A stretch of 64,000 bases of DNA, from contig MABA01000025.1 in assembly GCA_002162875.1 (NCBI GenBank), forward strand, positions 1 through 64,000, read 5' to 3'. A program made the position numbers and the translations under genes. Of this stretch, positions 59,709-64,000 are shown piece after piece. Source of the DNA: Rhodobacterales bacterium 52_120_T64. GTDB lineage: Bacteria; Pseudomonadota; Alphaproteobacteria; Rhodobacterales; Rhodobacteraceae. The notes under the pieces were generated by a model. The model worked only from the letters and a program-made list of their open reading frames with translations. It ran no database searches and had not been told where the DNA came from. The first letter of the stretch is position 1. Every line of letters starts with the position of its first letter.

Positions 59709-60695
59709 TTGGCTAAAAATTTCAGATACAATGGAAAGCATATTCAGGTTGACGATCCTGCAGATGTGGAGTTTCCGAGCGATTTTCATCGGAATGTCTA
59801 CGTTTTCGTCTACGGTATAATTGCTGAAGGGGACTATCTCCCTCAAATGGATGTAGATGCCCTCCACAATGGAGATCTTGGATTTGACATCCAGGCTAAT
59901 GCGCGTCGACACGGCATCGCAGTAAGGCAACCTTCGGCAAAAGCGAGCAACAAGGACAGACTGCTCACACAATTTCATATCCAGTTGTTTTTGAAAGAAT
60001 TCCCGATGTTTCTGGGGTTTTTCAACAACATTTCTGCGCCGGCGGAGATATCGATAAAGAGTGCCGAGCTTCTACTTGGCGAGCAATGCAATGCAGACAA
60101 CTTCATCGAAGTCAAAAGAGTTATTGATGACGTGAACCGGAAGATCTGGACGCGGGATAAAGACGTCAGCGAGCGCCAGGCAGGTGTTTCAAATCTCGGA
60201 ACTATCTCTGAGTCCCTGCTGGCTAGCGCTTTTGAAGGCCTTGTCGATGATACCAATTTTTTCAAAGTCGGCCACAGCCAAGTACAATCCTACGGCGATT
60301 TCGTATTGATGTGCTTGCCAAACAATCTCTGGATATCCGTAAAATCCAATTTTGCCCGGGAGCGGTTATTGGCTTCAGGCTATAGCAACGACATTCTCGG
60401 CGTTGGCTTCTTCGAGAGTGCTGGTGAATTTACTGGTTCGGTTCGTGTGAGGAACTTTCAACGAGCCGGTTTCCTCGCAATGTACTGCCCGGACTTCCCT
60501 GTCTCGGAAGCCCAGCTCGAGGCGGAAACATCGACATACGGTGAAATTGTTACTCTACATGCTGGAAATGGCACCGATATGCCCAGAAATATTAATGGGA
60601 AGCCGTTCATAAGGCCACTTAGCGAGCTCCGGAATGATTTACAAACTCTTCTGGACGTGCCGGATATCCGGAGGAGATTCACGGTTGATTTCTGA
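59709..60695 (+). CDS. Probable type II restriction endonuclease
   Basis: A 328-residue protein from a TTG at 59709 (acagga upstream; no in-frame ATG is near). It has no named family to me, but the C-terminal half shows a PD-(D/E)XK-like core: Asp197 in SYGDFVLM and Lys212 in LWISVKSNFARERLL, preceded by Glu168 in GTISESLLASAF. Facing Vsr and a C5-methyltransferase across 30 bases, it is most likely the cutting enzyme of that system, its site being unknown. Its function is inferred chiefly from neighbours and the core pattern. Confidence 0.72.
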   Translation: MAKNFRYNGKHIQVDDPADVEFPSDFHRNVYVFVYGIIAEGDYLPQMDVDALHNGDLGFDIQANARRHGIAVRQPSAKASNKDRLLTQFHIQLFLKEFPMFLGFFNNISAPAEISIKSAELLLGEQCNADNFIEVKRVIDDVNRKIWTRDKDVSERQAGVSNLGTISESLLASAFEGLVDDTNFFKVGHSQVQSYGDFVLMCLPNNLWISVKSNFARERLLASGYSNDILGVGFFESAGEFTGSVRVRNFQRAGFLAMYCPDFPVSEAQLEAETSTYGEIVTLHAGNGTDMPRNINGKPFIRPLSELRNDLQTLLDVPDIRRRFTVDF

Positions 60696-60725
60696 TGGCC
60701 GGCGTTCATCAAGATGGTAACTGGC

Positions 60726-61193
60726 TTACGCCTCGGAATTTCCACGAATATCGGAGGTTTTCCATTCAGACGATACAATAAAATTCTTGATGCTGTCATC
60801 CAGTGTACTTGCCTTTAGTGCGGTCCTGCCTTTCAGAGCACATTCCCGGATCAAAAGGACCCGCCAACCCAGAACAAGGATCTGTGCCTGTTTCAGCTTG
60901 TCGCGCTCGATGTTCCCCGAAATTTTCTGCTCCCAGAATTCCGTCCTGCTCTTGGGAAGCCGAAACAAATGACAGTTCTCGTGCCCGTGCCAGAAGCAAC
61001 CGTGAACGAATATGGCCACCTTGTATTTGGGCAAAACAATATCGGGCTTTCCAGGGAGGTCTTTGCGGTGCAGCCGGAATCTGAACCCCGCAGCGTGCAA
61101 CATTTTGCGAACCTGTATCTCGGGCTTCGTGTTCTTGCCGCGGATACCGGCCATCATCCGGCTCCGCTTCTCCGGGCTAACGATGTCAGCCAC
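60726..61193 (-). CDS. vsr: Very-short-patch mismatch endonuclease (Vsr)
   Basis: A 155-residue Vsr. It nicks 5' of T in T:G mismatches that arise from deamination of 5-methylcytosine. Family blocks are MADIVSPEKRSRMMAGIRGK at the start, FRLHRKDLPGKPDIVLPKYK (with the metal-binding Asp), and VHGCFWHGHENCHLFRLPKS with the zinc ligands (His, Cys). Length is usual for the family. It overlaps the methyltransferase stop by 8 bases, so both are made together. Confidence 0.95.
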   Translation of the reverse strand: MADIVSPEKRSRMMAGIRGKNTKPEIQVRKMLHAAGFRFRLHRKDLPGKPDIVLPKYKVAIFVHGCFWHGHENCHLFRLPKSRTEFWEQKISGNIERDKLKQAQILVLGWRVLLIRECALKGRTALKASTLDDSIKNFIVSSEWKTSDIRGNSEA

Positions 61194-62466
61194 TGTTGCC
61201 CGTCCCGCCGTTTTTGATCGCAGGTGTTTCGGCGAGATGCGGAAGCATCAGGTTGGCAATTTCGCGGATCACCGGAACCGAAACCGAGTTACCGAATTGT
61301 TTGTAGGCTTGCGCATCAGAGACAGCATTAACGTTGAACTCCTCCGGAAAACCCTGAATACGGGCACATTCCCGCGGCGTCAGTTTTCGCGGGTTCCGGC
61401 CGAGTTCGGACTGGCCTATCAGGATTTCGCTACCATCCTTGTAATAGCGTGCACTGATGGTATTGCAGTAGGGGCTCTCCGTATTGAACAGGCTGAACCC
61501 GAAACCGTTACCCTTGGCTTTATGCTCTTTCAGACGGCGCTCGTGGCCCGCAAGCAACCTGTCGGAAATGGTGTATTTTGGATCAACGTCACCGTTTGCT
61601 TCGAGGATATCACCCAGCCGGGTCTTCGACTGCAACGTTTCCAATTCGTCGAAAATTGCTCCAACATCGACATCGGGAACAAGGCCGCGCTCGAACCCGA
61701 TGATGTAAATGCGTTCGCGTTTTTGTGGAACGCCGAAGTTGTTCGCTCGCAAGACACGGAAATCCACGTTGTAGTCGAGTTTGGTACCGAGACCACGACG
61801 GGCTTCTTCCGACATCGGGATATCAGATGGAATTTCGGGAACGGTTTCCCCTCGAAGGGTCGAGAGGATCGTTTGCAGCGTGCGGCCGCAATCATGGCCC
61901 TTCAGCTGTTTAACATTCTCCAACAGGAATGCTTTGGGCCTGTGAGCTGCAAGAATTCTCTGGATCTCGAAAAACATTGTGCCACGTGTGTCGTTGAAAC
62001 CCTGCTTTAAACCAGCCTGGGAAAAGGCCTGGCATGGAAACCCTGCCAGCAATACGTCATGCTTCGGAATATCGGCAGTGGGAATTGTTGTGATATCACC
62101 ATCTGGCAGCTCACCAAAGTTCGAGGCGTAGGTTTTCTTGGAAAACTTGTCCCACTCCGAGGTGAACACGCACTTGCCACCGACCTCCTGGAAAGGCAGG
62201 CGAATCCCGCCTATACCCGCAAAGAGGTCGATAAAACGGAACGTGTGATTTCTCCGGTTATTCCTGAACGGAATGTTGACGTCGAGCGAGTGGATAAGCT
62301 CGGCCTTTGAATTGGAAGGTCTGTGTTCTCCCCGTTCCCAGCCGCTGATTGTTCGCTCGCCCGAGGGTCCCATTCCCAGAAACTCTGCAAATTCCCTCTG
62401 GTTAAGGCCCAGCGCCTCCCGCTTTTGACGTATAGTGTTCGAAAGGGACTGTAATTGGTCAAGCAT
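61186..62466 (-). CDS. DNA (cytosine-5) methyltransferase with N-terminal HTH
   Basis: A 426-residue C5-methyltransferase. Residues 1-65 are a lambda-repressor-type helix-turn-helix (LGLNQREFAEFLGMGPSGER), probably used to control its own promoter. Then motif I FRFIDLFAGIGGIRLPF (~75-90), motif IV AGFPCQAFSQAG with the catalytic Cys, motif VI FLLENVKQL, motif VIII/IX region with PQKRERIYIIGF, and motif X near the C-terminus (QFGNSVSVPVIREIA). It protects the host DNA against the partner endonuclease; the resulting 5-methylcytosine explains the adjacent vsr. Confidence 0.95.
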   Translation of the reverse strand: MLDQLQSLSNTIRQKREALGLNQREFAEFLGMGPSGERTISGWERGEHRPSNSKAELIHSLDVNIPFRNNRRNHTFRFIDLFAGIGGIRLPFQEVGGKCVFTSEWDKFSKKTYASNFGELPDGDITTIPTADIPKHDVLLAGFPCQAFSQAGLKQGFNDTRGTMFFEIQRILAAHRPKAFLLENVKQLKGHDCGRTLQTILSTLRGETVPEIPSDIPMSEEARRGLGTKLDYNVDFRVLRANNFGVPQKRERIYIIGFERGLVPDVDVGAIFDELETLQSKTRLGDILEANGDVDPKYTISDRLLAGHERRLKEHKAKGNGFGFSLFNTESPYCNTISARYYKDGSEILIGQSELGRNPRKLTPRECARIQGFPEEFNVNAVSDAQAYKQFGNSVSVPVIREIANLMLPHLAETPAIKNGGTGNSG

Positions 62467-62885
62467 GTTATTCTCCAGTAGTTACTGTCTTGTGTCCCAA
62501 TAATTTCGCCGGGTCAATTGCTAGATAACATGATAAGATAAGAATAGTGAACATTTATCCATATATCTATCGCACGTTGCTCTGTAAAAGAGTTTCCTAG
62601 AAGGAATATTAGGGCAAGTTCCGACGGAAAACAGTCTCTAACGTGATCGCAACAAAGTTTTAAAGTAGGCAAATGACTCCTGATCTCGGATGATGAGGAC
62701 GAAGAGATATTGCGCAGCAAGAGCAAGTCGAGTGCCATCACCCGACTTGCTCTTGCTTTCGAGAAGACCGCAAATGCGGCCCAGTATAGCTCCTTTTCGA
62801 CGTAATAACAGTAGGTGCAACCGATGATACAGTTCGGATCGATTGGTTTGGTCATGATGTTGAAGGAATTTTTTGAGTTGCAGCC
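62467..62885. other. Island edge spacer with a large inverted repeat
   Basis: No gene is convincing here. The only notable structure is the 15-base inverted repeat at 62716-62757 (separate entry). This stretch is the likely boundary between the mobile element and chromosomal glycerate kinase. Confidence 0.35.
62716..62757. terminator. 15-base perfect inverted repeat
   Basis: AGCAAGAGCAAGTCG (62716-62730) and CGACTTGCTCTTGCT (62743-62757) form a perfect 15-base stem around 12 bases. It may end transcription from glycerate kinase (minus strand), though no T-run follows on either side. An operator for the methyltransferase HTH is another option. Confidence 0.45.
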
Positions 62886-64000
62886 TTAGACCTTTATCGC
62901 GATAATCAGATCCATGATATTCGTCCCTGTGGGTCCGGTCACAAATAGACCGCCGTGCGCGTTTAGCCATGTCCAAGCATCGGCCCGATGAAGTGCCTCT
63001 TGAGCGCTGTCAGTCCATGTGGATCCATCAACAATTGCGCCCGCGGCATCAGTTGGTCCGTCGGTGCCATCAGTGCCTGCCACAAGAACTGTTATACCTT
63101 GCATTCCTGAAATCTCGCGCGCAATGATCAAAGCCAGCGCCTGATTCCGTCCACCTTTTCCGGGATTTGGCGGCAGGGCCACGGTGGGTTCTCCGCCGAA
63201 TATCCATATGCCTGTCCCGCGGTCGCGCAGAGCACCCACTACCTTTTTTGCAGCTACTTCGACATCGCAATAAAGAGTCTCTTGGTTGGTGCGTACTGAG
63301 AGGCCCGCTTCCTCGGCGGCTTTTTGGACGGCGACGCGCGCGATCTGGTTCGAACCAACAATTTCGCAGTGATAATCAACGCCTTTCGGAGCGGGCAGTG
63401 CGCCGATACCCGACCCGATCAAGTCGATGCCATCACCTTCCACATCCGAAAGCCCTAGCGTCAGGATCGAAGCGCCATTGAAATGCGCGAGCAACTTGCC
63501 GGCCTTGACCTGCGATGTTATTTGACGCGCTGCGTTAATCTCGCCAATCGCCAGCCCCCCAGAAACTAACTTTTCGTTCTGTAGGGCAATATCGGTAAGT
63601 GTCAGCCCCTCTTCCGGCAGTTCCGCAATCGCCGATGCCCCGCCCGAGACAAGGAACAGAAGTCGATCTTTGGGACCCGCCTCGCGGACCCGGCGCAAGA
63701 GCTCCCGGCCAGCGCGCACAGAGTTTTCGTCCGGAGTAGGGTGACCTGAACAGATTGCCGACGTACATTTTTTGAAAACCTTGAGATGATTGTATTTCGT
63801 GGCAATGAAAAAGGGGATATCACGCGCGAAATGATCCGCCGCCGCCAGATACATCGGCTCGGCAGCCTTGCCCACGGCCAGAATTAGCGTGGGTGGATCA
63901 CTCGGATTGGCGGCAAAGAACGCATTGACACATAAACACCCTCCAACCGCGTTCACGCCTGACCACCATAGCGATGTCAGCGTCTCTATCGAATCGCTAG
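62886..64000 (-). CDS. Glycerate 2-kinase (MOFRL/GckA-type), 5' end cut by window
   Basis: About 371 residues are visible and the frame is open to the window edge, so the start is outside. The protein belongs to the glycerate kinase type 2 family that phosphorylates D-glycerate in the serine and glyoxylate pathways. Blocks: TLILAVGKAAEPMYLAAADH, FLVSGGASAIAELPEEGLTL, ASILTLGLSDVEGDG and, near the C-terminus, MOFRL domain residues VLVAGTDGTDGPTDAAGAIV and HGGLFVTGPTGTNIMDLIIA. No defect is visible. Confidence 0.92.
   Translation of the reverse strand, partial: SDSIETLTSLWWSGVNAVGGCLCVNAFFAANPSDPPTLILAVGKAAEPMYLAAADHFARDIPFFIATKYNHLKVFKKCTSAICSGHPTPDENSVRAGRELLRRVREAGPKDRLLFLVSGGASAIAELPEEGLTLTDIALQNEKLVSGGLAIGEINAARQITSQVKAGKLLAHFNGASILTLGLSDVEGDGIDLIGSGIGALPAPKGVDYHCEIVGSNQIARVAVQKAAEEAGLSVRTNQETLYCDVEVAAKKVVGALRDRGTGIWIFGGEPTVALPPNPGKGGRNQALALIIAREISGMQGITVLVAGTDGTDGPTDAAGAIVDGSTWTDSAQEALHRADAWTWLNAHGGLFVTGPTGTNIMDLIIAIKV

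Noticed and set aside
62514-62976. Two minus-strand frames between methyltransferase and glycerate kinase
   Set aside because: One overlaps the glycerate kinase in another frame, the other spans the inverted repeat; neither has family features.
1-64000. CRISPR array or rRNA genes
   Set aside because: No regularly spaced repeat series and no rRNA-like sequence was seen on reading the window.

Overview
The window looks like a piece of an alphaproteobacterial genome, most likely Rhodobacterales. The tail genes match the gene-transfer-agent (GTA) tail module of that order. The window also carries beta-hydroxyaspartate genes, a TAXI-type TRAP transporter with a DctB/DctD-like pair, and a GTTC-N7-GTTC box typical of alphaproteobacterial LexA. 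Family assignments come from reading the translations; no database search was run.

Layout. 1-1.2 kb: an IS110 end and a YdeI-like gene. 1.25-14.2 kb (+): a compact siphovirus/GTA-like tail module. It runs from tail terminator, tube and a chaperone with a clear -1 frameshift site, through tape measure, distal tail, hub, NlpC/P60 peptidase, megatron and fibre, to an M15 endolysin and overlapping spanins. There are no head, terminase or portal genes. 14.5-15.5 kb: a serine dehydratase stub cut by an IS6-family element. 16.3-25 kb (-): a polyamine-type ABC importer, a glycine riboswitch, a D-amino acid dehydrogenase and a decayed beta-hydroxyaspartate cluster (intact aldolase, broken dehydratase, truncated reductase), then a GAPDH. 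25.8-39.6 kb: a catabolic region. It holds a GntR/FCD regulator, N,N-dimethylformamidase-like large and small subunits, a second polyamine-type importer, a P1/DmpA peptidase, and an operon of aminotransferase, N-formylglutamate amidohydrolase-like protein, glutamine-synthetase-like ligase and aldehyde dehydrogenase.

39.7-41.2 kb is a scar zone: IlvD and aldo/keto reductase fragments, a 47-nt 3' half of an initiator tRNA flanked by repeats that resemble integrase arm sites, and an IS6 fragment. 41.2-48 kb (-): a two-component system and a TAXI-TRAP transporter; the response regulator lacks the sigma-54 GAFTGA loop. 48-51.5 kb: IS remnants, an unknown gene and a complete IS110 transposase. 51.5-54.6 kb (-): a two-gene operon of a lid-less Hsp70-like ATPase and a partner with a GrpE-like C-terminal end, the best candidate for an undescribed system. 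54.9-62.5 kb: a mobile element with integrase, an SOS-box region, an excisionase-like gene, a replication-like module and a type II restriction-modification set with Vsr. 62.9 kb to the end: a glycerate kinase.

Taken together this is a mosaic accessory region. Catabolic operons for small nitrogen compounds (polyamine-like, formamide-like and hydroxyaspartate/D-amino acid substrates) sit between mobile-element pieces. Several genes are visibly decaying, mainly beside IS elements and att-like sequence.
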